NCBI GenBank assembly: GCA_937911045.1
Contig: CALEPX010000012.1
Coordinates: 40,818 to 104,817 of the forward strand
Reading direction: 5' to 3'
DNA from: an uncultured Fretibacterium sp.
Lineage (GTDB): Bacteria > Synergistota > Synergistia > Synergistales > Aminobacteriaceae
Length of the DNA: 64,000 nt
This document shows, piece by piece, positions 36,055 to 44,911 of this stretch (its first letter is position 1; every line of letters begins with the position of its first letter). Both the position numbers and the translations under genes were made by a program. The notes under the pieces are model-generated. The model saw nothing but the letters and a program-made list of their open reading frames with translations. It did not search any database and had not been told where the DNA came from.

Positions 36055-37452
36055 ATGCGAATCTTAGACGATAAGTTACACGAAGAATGCGGAGTGATTG
36101 GTGTCTTTAGGAATGACGAATCTAAGGACGCTGCTCCGCTTGTTTATTACGGGTTATATGCGCTGCAGCACAGAGGTCAGGAGAGTGCCGGTATAGCCGC
36201 AAATTCTAACGGGATTATCACGCCCAAGAAAGGTCTCGGATTAGCCGGTGAAGTTTTTCGTGGAGATGCTCTTGATGAGTTAAAGGGAAATATTGCAATC
36301 GGTCACGTGAGATATTCGACTGCTGGTGAAAGCGATGTTCGTAGCGCACAACCGTTGGCTGCGAAATGCCGTCTCGGGGATTTGGCTTTGGCTCATAACG
36401 GAAATCTCGTAAATTCAGAGAGCCTGAAAGAAATGTTGACGGATCATGGCATGATTTTTCACACGACGAGCGATTCGGAATCAATCTTGAACTTGATATG
36501 TCAGCACGGAGGCAGGCACGGAATCGAATCCGGAATCAAGAATGCGATGAGCTTGATTAAAGGCGCGTATGTTCTGGTTATAACGATTGGCGATAAATTG
36601 ATCGGTGTGAGAGATCCGCATGGATTGCACCCGTTGTGTCTCGGGAAATTTCGCGATGATTCGGGCTGGGTTCTTGCGTCGGAAAGTTGCGCGCTTGAGG
36701 CAATAGACGCTGAATTTATTCGGGATATTACGCCGGGTGAAATCGTAATCGTAGATCATGATGGCGTGAGATCTATTGAGCCGTCGCACTGGTGCAGGAA
36801 AAATTTGTGCGTGTTCGAGCTGGTGTATTTTGCAAGACCCGATAGCATTCTTGACGGAGTGAGCGTGTATGATTTCCGCAGGCGTTGCGGCATGCTTCTG
36901 GCGCGTCAAAAGAAAATCGAAGCTGATGTCGTGATGGCTATTCCGGATTCTGGAACACCTGCTGCGATTGGCTATGCTGAAGAATCCGGGATTGCTTACG
37001 GTGAGGGCTTAATCAAGAATAAATACATGGGCAGAACGTTCATTCAGCCGACACAGGAATTGCGCGAAACTGCCGTGAGAATAAAACTTGCGACGATAAA
37101 GCGAAATATCGAGAACAAGCGTTTGATCGTGATTGACGACTCGATTGTGCGCGGAACGACGATAAAGCGAATCGTGAAAAATCTTCGTGATGCGGGTGCG
37201 AGAGAAATTCATGTTTGTTCGGCTTCACCGGCTGTGAAATTCTCGTGCTATTTCGGGATAGATACGCCATATCGTGACAGACTTATCGCTGTTCAGAAAA
37301 CTCCGGAGGAAATCCGCGAATATATCGGCTCAGATTCGCTCGTGTACTTGAGTGAGGAAAATTTGCGTGAGGCTTGCGGAGAAGATTTGTATTGCAAAGC
37401 GTGCTTCGATGGAAATTACCCGATGGAAGTTCCTGTAAATGCGCGAAATTAA
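36055..37452 (+). CDS. purF: Amidophosphoribosyltransferase
   Basis: First committed step of purine synthesis. An 11-residue propeptide precedes the N-terminal nucleophile Cys12 (EECGVIGVF). The PRPP-binding motif VIDDSIVRGTT and the cysteines in the C-terminal half (including CKACFDGNYP) indicate the Bacillus-type [4Fe-4S] enzyme. The length is 465 residues. Confidence 0.96.
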   Translation: MRILDDKLHEECGVIGVFRNDESKDAAPLVYYGLYALQHRGQESAGIAANSNGIITPKKGLGLAGEVFRGDALDELKGNIAIGHVRYSTAGESDVRSAQPLAAKCRLGDLALAHNGNLVNSESLKEMLTDHGMIFHTTSDSESILNLICQHGGRHGIESGIKNAMSLIKGAYVLVITIGDKLIGVRDPHGLHPLCLGKFRDDSGWVLASESCALEAIDAEFIRDITPGEIVIVDHDGVRSIEPSHWCRKNLCVFELVYFARPDSILDGVSVYDFRRRCGMLLARQKKIEADVVMAIPDSGTPAAIGYAEESGIAYGEGLIKNKYMGRTFIQPTQELRETAVRIKLATIKRNIENKRLIVIDDSIVRGTTIKRIVKNLRDAGAREIHVCSASPAVKFSCYFGIDTPYRDRLIAVQKTPEEIREYIGSDSLVYLSEENLREACGEDLYCKACFDGNYPMEVPVNARN

Positions 37453-37460
37453 CACAAGTG

Positions 37461-37469
37461 TGCTAAAAT
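37461..37469 (+). promoter_or_regulatory. Extended -10 promoter of tRNA-Leu
   Basis: TGCTAAAAT (37461-37469) lies 14 bases before the tRNA, just past the purF stop. No good -35 was found. Confidence 0.4.
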
Positions 37470-37483
37470 AGACAAGTTCTTTT

Positions 37484-37567
37484 GCGGAGGTGGCGAAATG
37501 GCAGACGCGCCAGACTTAGGATCTGGTGTCTAACGACGTAGGGGTTCGAGTCCCCTCCCCCGCACCA
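37484..37567 (+). tRNA. tRNA-Leu (anticodon TAG)
   Basis: The class II tRNA of 84 bases has an encoded CCA. The anticodon stem CCAGA/TCTGG encloses CTTAGGA, giving TAG (reads CTA). The variable arm is TGTCTAACGACGT and the T-arm is AGGGG/CCCCT. The acceptor arms GCGGAGG and CCCCCGC leave one A-C mismatch at the fifth pair. Confidence 0.93.
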
Positions 37568-37598
37568 AAATTTTCATGACAAGGGGGCTAAGCTCGCG

Positions 37599-38492
37599 AT
37601 GAAGGGTATAGTTCTAGCAGGAGGCAGCGGCACACGCTTATATCCGTTGACGCTAGTTACGTCAAAGCAATTACTGCCCGTTTATGATAAACCGATGATT
37701 TATTACCCGGTTTCGATTTTAATGCAGGCGAAAATACGGGACATTCTCATAATTTCAACACCGGACGACTTGCCAAGATTTGAGAAATTATTAGGCGATG
37801 GCTCTCGTTTCGGTGTTAATTTTTTCTACGAGGAACAGCCTTCACCGGATGGACTTGCTCAAGCGTTCATAATCGGCAAGAAATTTATCGGCTCTGAATG
37901 TGTAGCGATGATTTTGGGCGATAATATTTTTTCGGGACAGGGCATTGTGAAAAGATTGAAGAGCGCGGTTGAAAATGCAGAAGCCGGACGCGGCGCGACT
38001 ATATTTGGCTATTACGTCGATGATCCGGAAAGATTCGGGATCGTAGAATTTGACAAACACGGTCACGCAATCTCAATCGAGGAAAAACCCCAGAAGCCTA
38101 AGAGCAATTATTGCGTCACAGGGCTGTATTTTTATGACAACAGGGTCGTGAAGCTCGCGGAAAATCTCAAGCCGTCAAAGCGCGGTGAACTCGAAATTAC
38201 GGATCTGAATCGAATTTATCTGGATCAGGGCGACTTGAACGTTGAATTACTCGGTCAGGGCTTTACGTGGCTGGACACCGGAACTCATGAGAGCCTGGTT
38301 GACGCTACGAATTTTGTTAAGACTGTCGAGACACATCAACACAGGAAAATCGCATGTCTCGAAGAAATTGCTTACTTGAACGGCTGGATTGACAGAGATG
38401 AAGTTATGAAATTTGCGAAATTGCTCAAGAATAATCAATACGGGCAATATTTGCTGGATGTTTTGGACGGGAAGTATATAGATGCGAAATAG
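37599..38492 (+). CDS. rfbA: Glucose-1-phosphate thymidylyltransferase
   Basis: Makes dTDP-glucose, first step to dTDP-L-rhamnose. The nucleotide-binding signature GGSGTRLYPLT (residues 8-18), SKQLLPVYDKPMIYYP and EEKPQKPKSN are typical of RmlA. The length of 297 residues is normal. It overlaps rfbD by 11 bases. Confidence 0.96.
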   Translation: MKGIVLAGGSGTRLYPLTLVTSKQLLPVYDKPMIYYPVSILMQAKIRDILIISTPDDLPRFEKLLGDGSRFGVNFFYEEQPSPDGLAQAFIIGKKFIGSECVAMILGDNIFSGQGIVKRLKSAVENAEAGRGATIFGYYVDDPERFGIVEFDKHGHAISIEEKPQKPKSNYCVTGLYFYDNRVVKLAENLKPSKRGELEITDLNRIYLDQGDLNVELLGQGFTWLDTGTHESLVDATNFVKTVETHQHRKIACLEEIAYLNGWIDRDEVMKFAKLLKNNQYGQYLLDVLDGKYIDAK

Positions 38493-39399
38493 TAACGGGA
38501 AAATCAGATTTTTTGTGACGGGCGCGAATGGTCAATTAGGTACGGACTTGGTGCGCGAAATTTTGGGGCGGAATTACGAATGCGTCGGCTCTGACATAAC
38601 CGAGAATTTTTCAGGCGCGGAGAATTTCAGGTACGTAAAGCTTGATATTACGAATCATGAACAAGTTGAGAAAGTCATCGAAGCCGTGAAGCCGGATCGA
38701 GTGATTCATTGTGCTGCGTGGACTGCTGTAGATGCTGCGGAGGACGAAGCTAATAAAAAAATAGTTCGAGCTGTCAACGTAACCGGAACTGAGAATATCG
38801 CCAAAGCTTGCAGGAAAAATAATTGCGTCATGACGTATATAAGCACGGATTACGTTTTTCACGGAAACGGTGTCGAGCCTTGGAAGCCTGACGAACAGAA
38901 TTTTGAGCCGCTGAATTTTTACGGTCAGAGCAAACTTGACGGAGAATTTGCAGTACGTGATAATCTTGAGAATTTTTTCATAGTCAGGATCGCCTGGGCA
39001 TTCGGAGCGAATGGCAGAAATTTTGTCGAGACGATGCTGAATCTTGCGAAAAGATACGATACGCTCAGAGTTGTGAATGATCAGATTGGCACGCCGACTT
39101 ATACACCGGATTTAGCGAGATTACTCGTTGATATTAACGAAACTGACAAATTCGGCATTTATCACGCAACAAATGAGGGCGGATTTATCAGCTGGTACGA
39201 TTTTGCCTGCGAAATTTTCAGACAGGCGAATGTGAACGTGAACGTGATTCCGGTTACAACTGAAGAATACGGATTATCAAAAGCCAAACGTCCGTTTAAT
39301 TCAAGACTCGACAAGAGCAAATTGCAAGAATCGGGCTTCGAATTATTACCTGCTTGGCAGAACGCGTTAAGGAGATATTTAGAACATCATGCAAATTAA
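38482..39399 (+). CDS. rfbD: dTDP-4-dehydrorhamnose reductase
   Basis: Last step of dTDP-L-rhamnose synthesis. It is a short-chain dehydrogenase fold with the NAD(P)H motif TGANGQLG and the YxxxK catalytic pair in YGQSKLDGE; STDYVFHG and AWAFG are RmlD hallmarks. It overlaps rfbA and rfbC by 11 bases each. Confidence 0.95.
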   Translation: MRNSNGKIRFFVTGANGQLGTDLVREILGRNYECVGSDITENFSGAENFRYVKLDITNHEQVEKVIEAVKPDRVIHCAAWTAVDAAEDEANKKIVRAVNVTGTENIAKACRKNNCVMTYISTDYVFHGNGVEPWKPDEQNFEPLNFYGQSKLDGEFAVRDNLENFFIVRIAWAFGANGRNFVETMLNLAKRYDTLRVVNDQIGTPTYTPDLARLLVDINETDKFGIYHATNEGGFISWYDFACEIFRQANVNVNVIPVTTEEYGLSKAKRPFNSRLDKSKLQESGFELLPAWQNALRRYLEHHAN

Positions 39400-39958
39400 A
39401 GTCGAATATAATCTAAACGGCATTGAGGGCTTGTGCGTAATTACTCCGGCTGTTCACGGTGACGCACGCGGATATTTTTCTGAAACGTATAACGAGAATG
39501 ATATGCGTGAAGCTGGCTTTGATATAAAATTCGTTCAGGATAATCAGAGCAGCAGTGTGAAAGGAGTTTTGCGCGGATTGCATTTCCAGATTAATCACCC
39601 TCAGACAAAATTAGTTCGCGTAATCATTGGCAGAGTTTTTGACGTAGCGGTTGATTTGCGAAAGGGCAGTCCGACGTTCGGGAAATATTACGGGCTGGAA
39701 TTATCGGCGGAGAATCACAAGCAATTTCTGATCCCGAAGAATTTCGCTCACGGATTTCTGGTATTATCAGATCGGGCGGAATTTTGCTACAAGTGCGACG
39801 ATTTCTATCACGCTAATGACGAAGGCGGAATAATTTACAGCGATCCGGAAATAAATATCAAATTCCCGGAGATTTCCTGTCCGTTAATACTCTCAGAAAA
39901 AGATAAAAACTGGGGCAAATTGCAAGACTTCATAAACATAAAGAAGGAGCGAATATAA
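39389..39958 (+). CDS. rfbC: dTDP-4-dehydrorhamnose 3,5-epimerase
   Basis: The cupin-fold RmlC enzyme of 189 residues. The motifs GYFSETYNE, VKGVLRGLHFQ (catalytic His) and FAHGFLVLSD are clear. Its stop overlaps the rfbB ATG. Confidence 0.95.
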   Translation: MQIKVEYNLNGIEGLCVITPAVHGDARGYFSETYNENDMREAGFDIKFVQDNQSSSVKGVLRGLHFQINHPQTKLVRVIIGRVFDVAVDLRKGSPTFGKYYGLELSAENHKQFLIPKNFAHGFLVLSDRAEFCYKCDDFYHANDEGGIIYSDPEINIKFPEISCPLILSEKDKNWGKLQDFINIKKERI

Positions 39959-40947
39959 TGCGAATAATAGTTACGGGCGGAGCTGGATTTATCGGCAGCA
40001 ATTTTATTTTCTATATGCTAGAACATCATCCGGACTGCGAAATAATCTGCATAGACAAACTGACTTACGCCGGAAATATTCACACTATCGAGAAAATTAT
40101 CGCCGAGAAAAAAATCACGTTCTATCAAAACGATATTTGTGACCGTGAAGCAATCTACGAAATTTTTTCGCGCGATAAACCTGACGTAATCATAAATTTT
40201 GCGGCGGAATCTCATGTTGATCGCTCAATCGAAACGCCGGATATTTTTCTCAGGACAAATATTCTGGGAACGGGTGTCTTGATGGACGCGTGCGTGAAAT
40301 TCGGCTGCAAACGCTTTCATCAGGTTGCAACAGATGAAGTCTACGGAGATTTGCCGCTGGATCGCCCGGATTTGTTTTTCACGGAGGATTTGCCGCTGAA
40401 AGCCTCGTCACCGTATTCTGCATCAAAAGCAAGCGCGGATTTGCTCACACTCGCGTATAATCGCACGTACAAATTGCCCGTCAGTATCAGTCGTTGCTCT
40501 AATAATTACGGACCGTATCAGTTCCCGGAGAAATTGATCCCGTTAATGATAATCAACGCGCTTCATGATAAAAAATTGCCTGTTTACGGTCAGGGCTTGA
40601 ACGTTCGGGATTGGCTTTACGTCGAAGATCACTGCCGCGCAATCGACCTGATAATCCAGAATGAAAACACAATCGGCGAAATTTATAACATCGGCGGTCA
40701 TAACGAAATGCGAAATATAGACATCGTGAAATTAATTCTCAGGCAGCTCGCAAAACCCGAAGAATTAATCAGTTTTGTAACGGATCGAAAAGGACATGAT
40801 CTGCGTTACGCGATTGATCCCACGAAAATTCATAAAGCAACCGGCTGGAAAACTGAGACGAAATTCTCGGACGGGATCCGGAAAACGATTGACTGGTACT
40901 TGAATAACGAATCCTGGTGGAAGCCTTTAGTCTCAAAGCTGCTATAA
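39958..40947 (+). CDS. rfbB: dTDP-glucose 4,6-dehydratase
   Basis: An extended SDR enzyme. The NAD motif TGGAGFIGSNF, FAAESHVDRSI, TDEVYGDL and the YxxxK pair in SPYSASKASADLL all match RmlB. The length is 329 residues. With rfbA, D and C it completes the dTDP-L-rhamnose pathway for surface polysaccharide. Confidence 0.96.
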   Translation: MRIIVTGGAGFIGSNFIFYMLEHHPDCEIICIDKLTYAGNIHTIEKIIAEKKITFYQNDICDREAIYEIFSRDKPDVIINFAAESHVDRSIETPDIFLRTNILGTGVLMDACVKFGCKRFHQVATDEVYGDLPLDRPDLFFTEDLPLKASSPYSASKASADLLTLAYNRTYKLPVSISRCSNNYGPYQFPEKLIPLMIINALHDKKLPVYGQGLNVRDWLYVEDHCRAIDLIIQNENTIGEIYNIGGHNEMRNIDIVKLILRQLAKPEELISFVTDRKGHDLRYAIDPTKIHKATGWKTETKFSDGIRKTIDWYLNNESWWKPLVSKLL

Positions 40948-40948
40948 T
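40940..40948 (+). promoter_or_regulatory. Extended -10 promoter of asd-hom
   Basis: TGCTATAAT at 40940-40948 covers the end of rfbB and its stop codon, 38 bases before the asd start. The -35 is weak. Confidence 0.45.
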
Positions 40949-40986
40949 ATTGCAAAAATTTTTTATTTGAGAAGGAGTTCTTTCAG

Positions 40987-42087
40987 TTGCAGGAAATTCA
41001 GGGAAAAAAATTCAGCGTCGGAATACTCGGCGGAACTGGAATGGTCGGTCAGCGTTTTATTCAGATTTTGCACAATCATCCGTGGTTTGATATTTCAGTT
41101 ATAGCTGCAAGTCCAAATAGTGAAGGGAAATATTATTCCGAAGCGGTTAGCAATCGCTGGCTTTTGGACGAGCCAATCCCCGAGAACGTGAAAAATATCA
41201 AGCTCGAAAACGTCAATAACGTTCGTAAAATCGCGGACAGTGTAGATTTTGTGTTCAGTGCGGTCAGCCTCTCAAAAGATGAGATCAAGAAAATCGAGGA
41301 GGACTACGCTAAAACAGAAACACCCGTCGTATCGAACAACAGCGCGCATCGTTGGACACCGGACGTGCCTATGATAATTCCAGAAATTAATCCGGAACAT
41401 TCAGAAATTATTCACGCTCAGCGAAAACGTTTGGGAACTAGCAAAGGCTTCATCGCTGTAAAACCGAACTGTTCGATTCAGAGTTACGCACCGGCATTAG
41501 CTGCATGGCGCGAATTTGAGCCTTATGAAGTCATCGCGACAACTTATCAGGCAATATCCGGAGCAGGGAAAAATTTTAATACCTGGCCCGAAATGGTCGG
41601 AAATGTTATCCCGTTCATCAGCGGCGAAGAAGAAAAAAGTGAGAAAGAACCGTTAAGAATCTTCGGCAAAATTCAGGGTGGCGAAATTGTCCCTGCGAAA
41701 GAGCCAGTGATTTCAGCTCAGTGCGTCAGGATTCCGGTTTTGTACGGACACACAGCTGCAACGTTCGTGAAATTCCGCAAAAATCCGAGTGATAAAGAAT
41801 TATTAATCGCAAAATTACGCGAGTTCAAAGGCGTTCCCCAGGAATTAGAGCTTCCATGCGCTCCGAAAAATTTCATTCAGTATTTTGACGAAGATGACCG
41901 TCCGCAAGTTGCTAAAGACGTAAATTATGAAAACGGAATGGGCGTTTCGTTCGGAAGATTGCGCAAGGATAGCATTTATGACTGGAAATTCGTTGGACTT
42001 TCACACAACACTCTCAGAGGCGCGGCTGGTGGTGCTGTGGAATGTGCGGAATTGCTCGTTGCCCAGAAATTTATCGCGAAAAAATAA
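40987..42087 (+). CDS. asd: Aspartate-semialdehyde dehydrogenase, archaeal/fungal type
   Basis: Reduces aspartyl phosphate to the semialdehyde for lysine, threonine and methionine synthesis. NADP motif GILGGTGMVGQRF and catalytic Cys in AVKPNCSIQSYAPAL. IPVLYGHTAATFVKF and the C-terminal GAAGGAVE match the archaeal/yeast-type branch rather than the E. coli type. The start is TTG 40987, with AAGGAG nine bases upstream and no nearby ATG. Confidence 0.94.
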   Translation: MQEIQGKKFSVGILGGTGMVGQRFIQILHNHPWFDISVIAASPNSEGKYYSEAVSNRWLLDEPIPENVKNIKLENVNNVRKIADSVDFVFSAVSLSKDEIKKIEEDYAKTETPVVSNNSAHRWTPDVPMIIPEINPEHSEIIHAQRKRLGTSKGFIAVKPNCSIQSYAPALAAWREFEPYEVIATTYQAISGAGKNFNTWPEMVGNVIPFISGEEEKSEKEPLRIFGKIQGGEIVPAKEPVISAQCVRIPVLYGHTAATFVKFRKNPSDKELLIAKLREFKGVPQELELPCAPKNFIQYFDEDDRPQVAKDVNYENGMGVSFGRLRKDSIYDWKFVGLSHNTLRGAAGGAVECAELLVAQKFIAKK

Positions 42088-42099
42088 CGGGTGAAAATC

Positions 42100-43116
42100 A
42101 TGTTGAATATAGCTATTTTAGGTCTTGGAACTGTCGGCGGCGGTGTGGCTGAAGTCGTCGAGAAAAATCAGGCGAAAATCCAGAAAATTCTCGGTCAGGA
42201 AGTCCGCGTGAAATATATTCTTGACATTCGTGAATTTCCGGGCGTGAAAAATCTCGTGAATGATATTAACGTAATCGTGAATGATCCGGAAGTTAGAGTC
42301 GTTTGCGAAACAATGGGCGGCAAAAAACCTGCGTACGAATATTCAAGGCTTGCTCTCGAACACGGTATCAGCGTCTGCACGTCAAATAAAGAACTCGTCG
42401 ATGCGTGCGGCTGTGAATTGAGCGAAATTGCAGCCAGGAATAATTGCAGCTATTTATTCGAGGCGAGTGTCGGCGGCGGCATTCCGATTTTGCGAACGTT
42501 GCGTGAAGCTTGTGCCCACGAAAAAATCTCGCGTGTAATGGGGATCTTGAACGGAACTTGCAATTATATCTTGACGAAGATGCGTTCCGGCTCAGATTTT
42601 CAGTCTGCGTTACGTGAAGCTCAGGAGAACGGATTCGCCGAAAGAAATCCAGCCGCAGATGTTGAAGGTCATGACACTGCACGAAAAATCGCAATCTTAG
42701 CAACGCTTGTCTCCGGGAAAAAATTCTCGTACGAACAAGTTCATTGCAACGGTATCACGCAAATCACGCAGCAGGATATTCTCGACGCCGAAAAGAATCA
42801 CGCGACGATAAAATTGCTCGGAATGTTTGACGCTGAGAAATCGCAAATTCTTGTATCTCCGTTTATTGTGCCGTCAAATCACGCGCTGTATAACGTGAAC
42901 GATGTTTTCAACGGGATATTAATTCACGGGAACATGCTTGGCGATGTTATGTTTTACGGCAGGGGTGCTGGGAAATTGCCGACAGCGAGCGCAGTAGTCT
43001 CGGACGTGATCGAGTGCCTGAAAAATTGCGGCAAAAATATCCCGGACGGTCTCGAAAATCTACAGCCGGCAGAAGTCTCACAAATCACAACTGACGAGAA
43101 AATTCTCAGCTTATAA
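42100..43116 (+). CDS. hom: Homoserine dehydrogenase lacking an ACT domain
   Basis: Converts aspartate semialdehyde to homoserine. The motifs LGLGTVGGG (NAD-binding), VCTSNKELV, EASVGGGIPI, GILNGTCNYILT and PAADVEGHD are all visible. At 338 residues it stops after the catalytic domain, so the usual C-terminal regulatory ACT domain is missing and feedback by threonine may be absent. ATG 42100 is chosen with GGGTGA upstream. It follows asd after 12 bases. Confidence 0.95.
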   Translation: MLNIAILGLGTVGGGVAEVVEKNQAKIQKILGQEVRVKYILDIREFPGVKNLVNDINVIVNDPEVRVVCETMGGKKPAYEYSRLALEHGISVCTSNKELVDACGCELSEIAARNNCSYLFEASVGGGIPILRTLREACAHEKISRVMGILNGTCNYILTKMRSGSDFQSALREAQENGFAERNPAADVEGHDTARKIAILATLVSGKKFSYEQVHCNGITQITQQDILDAEKNHATIKLLGMFDAEKSQILVSPFIVPSNHALYNVNDVFNGILIHGNMLGDVMFYGRGAGKLPTASAVVSDVIECLKNCGKNIPDGLENLQPAEVSQITTDEKILSL

Positions 43117-43126
43117 AAATTACGCG

Positions 43127-43174
43127 TAAAAAAAGAATCTCCCGAACTGGATTTCGCCCGAGAGATTCTTTTTT
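43127..43174. terminator. Bidirectional terminator between hom and the envelope cluster
   Basis: AAAAAAAGAATCTC pairs with GAGATTCTTTTTT across a GC-rich loop region. A-run on one side and T-run on the other allow it to work on both strands. Confidence 0.88.
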
Positions 43175-43182
43175 CATGCTTG

Positions 43183-43548
43183 CTAATTTAACGTGATTCC
43201 GGATTCTGCGAACGTCAGCAACACATCATCGATTGAACGATAACCGATTTGTTGTGCGATCATTTTGCCGTTACTGTCCCTGAATATTAACGTCGGAACG
43301 TAGCGGATATTATATTTCTTCGCGATGTCGGGATTATCTTCGAGATACACATGAACCGTCGAGACTTTTCCGCGATATTCGGATCTTAACTGCTGCAGAA
43401 CTTTTTCCATTTGAGAACATGCCGGACAAGTTTTTGTCGAGAGCATTGTAATCGATGGCAAATTCTTAGCGAACGCACAACCCGGAACAAACAACACTAA
43501 CGCGATCGCAATCACGCTTAAAAAATTTTTTCTGCACATGACATTCAC
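43183..43548 (-). CDS. Exported thioredoxin-like protein
   Basis: The 121-residue protein has a signal sequence ending in VPGCAFA; the Cys could be a lipidation site or the peptide may be cut after AFA. The thioredoxin fold carries the active pair CPAC (TKTCPACSQ) and the cis-Pro loop VPTLIF. It probably handles disulfides in the periplasm. It is the last gene of the minus-strand envelope block. ATG 43548 has AAGGTG upstream. Confidence 0.85.
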   Translation of the reverse strand: MNVMCRKNFLSVIAIALVLFVPGCAFAKNLPSITMLSTKTCPACSQMEKVLQQLRSEYRGKVSTVHVYLEDNPDIAKKYNIRYVPTLIFRDSNGKMIAQQIGYRSIDDVLLTFAESGITLN

Positions 43549-43628
43549 ACACCTTTCAAAAAATTTACAGCATAATAATCACATTGCTAAAACGATTTTT
43601 CAAAGGTAATATGAACGATTTTAGCGAG

Positions 43629-44855
43629 TTATTTTTTCCTGCGTTTTGATTTCGAACTCGATGATTTTTTCGAACTCGGACGGGCATTCACATTCGATTT
43701 CGCTTTCTGAGCCGGTTCGTAATTCGGGTTAATGCTCAGTGCCGTCTCAAACCAAGCGTTCGCATCATCGCGCATTCCCAACTGTTGCGCCAAAATTCCC
43801 GCTCGATACGCAGCCAAGTAATCGTTGTTATTACTGTTGTATAAGCCAACGAATCGATCATATGCCGAACGTTTGTTACTTGCCCTCCAGAATCGATTAT
43901 GCGCCGTGATTAAATTCTCAGATTGCTTCTCGTCAAGTCCGTATGTCGGGATTACATCTTCGGGGTTCGTCGAGTAATTCTCAAATTCTCCGGATTGCAT
44001 TTGCGTTTGCGTTTGCCTTGAAGCCGTCTGAGTTGTCAAAACTTCCTGCTGATTGTCGTCGTAATAATCTTCAGTTTCAGCAGGTGCGACTGGTGCAGGT
44101 GTCGTTACTCTTGATCTCTTGCCCGGAGTTTTGCGAGTAGTCTTCATAGTCTGGGTCTGAGCTTCTTCAGCTCTCTGTTCAGCGTAAGTCGAGGCAGTTC
44201 TTGAAGGTCTGAAACTTATGTCGCCGGGATTTCCTGATGTACCCGCAGCTTTCAGCAATAATTTCTCGATTTTGGGGGCTAATTTCTCCGAAGCTTTTGC
44301 GATTGCTTCCGCTTCCATTCCGCTCAACTCGTCACTATCAAACGCCACTCCCATAACAGACAAACTCGTTCCCGATTGTTTGCCCGTTCCTGAATCACTC
44401 AACGCACCGACGATCTCGCTCGTCTCAACGTCAACGATTCGAACATCCAGTGTAGCCGTTGCGGCAGATTCACGAACGCCAATTCCGATTGCGAATGGCA
44501 AAGTTACGTTAGAACTCTTGGATTTCAGATTCGTAACTGAGCCCATCAACATGTACTGACAGCCGGCAATTTTCCCGACCTGAGCAGCCGTGTGCGCACT
44601 GACAAGTCCGGACATTCCCAAACGAATCTCCGCGCCGATTTCCTCAAGTCTCTCACGTTCAAGAATCGAAATATTATTCACGTTATTCGCCAAAATTCGC
44701 ACGAAGACATCTCCTGCAGCCGAAGCCTGATATTCCGTCACGCCATCAGCTTTCGTAACAAATTGCATAACACCGAGCCTTATACTCGCGAACGCAGCTT
44801 CACACGCAAAAATTACGATTAACAAACACAGCGCAAATCTCAAAAATTTCTTCAT
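43629..44855 (-). CDS. CsgG-like exported protein with C-terminal TPR-like region
   Basis: A signal peptide (to about residue 24, EAAFA) is followed by a CsgG-type domain (about 26-200): LGVMQF, ISILERERLEEIGAEIRLGMSG and GCQYMLMGSVT, LDVRIVDVETSEIVGA. CsgG proteins form outer-membrane pores or ring-associated lipoproteins. A low-complexity Thr/Gln/Pro linker (about 220-300) leads to a helical region, AAYRAGILAQQLGMRDDANAWFETALSINPNY, that looks like TPR units. The tail is Lys/Ser-rich. GGAGG lies nine to ten bases before ATG 44855. No clear lipobox, unlike classic CsgG. Confidence 0.75.
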   Translation of the reverse strand: MKKFLRFALCLLIVIFACEAAFASIRLGVMQFVTKADGVTEYQASAAGDVFVRILANNVNNISILERERLEEIGAEIRLGMSGLVSAHTAAQVGKIAGCQYMLMGSVTNLKSKSSNVTLPFAIGIGVRESAATATLDVRIVDVETSEIVGALSDSGTGKQSGTSLSVMGVAFDSDELSGMEAEAIAKASEKLAPKIEKLLLKAAGTSGNPGDISFRPSRTASTYAEQRAEEAQTQTMKTTRKTPGKRSRVTTPAPVAPAETEDYYDDNQQEVLTTQTASRQTQTQMQSGEFENYSTNPEDVIPTYGLDEKQSENLITAHNRFWRASNKRSAYDRFVGLYNSNNNDYLAAYRAGILAQQLGMRDDANAWFETALSINPNYEPAQKAKSNVNARPSSKKSSSSKSKRRKK

Positions 44856-44870
44856 AACACACATTCCTCC

Positions 44871-44909
44871 GATTTCAAGTCAAGATTTCAAGTCAAGATT
44901 TCAAGTCAA
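44871..44909. repeat. Three perfect copies of a 13-base repeat
   Basis: GATTTCAAGTCAA repeats at 44871, 44884 and 44897 and fills most of the gap between the two CsgG-like genes. No function is evident; copy number may vary. Confidence 0.9.
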
Positions 44910-44911
44910 AA

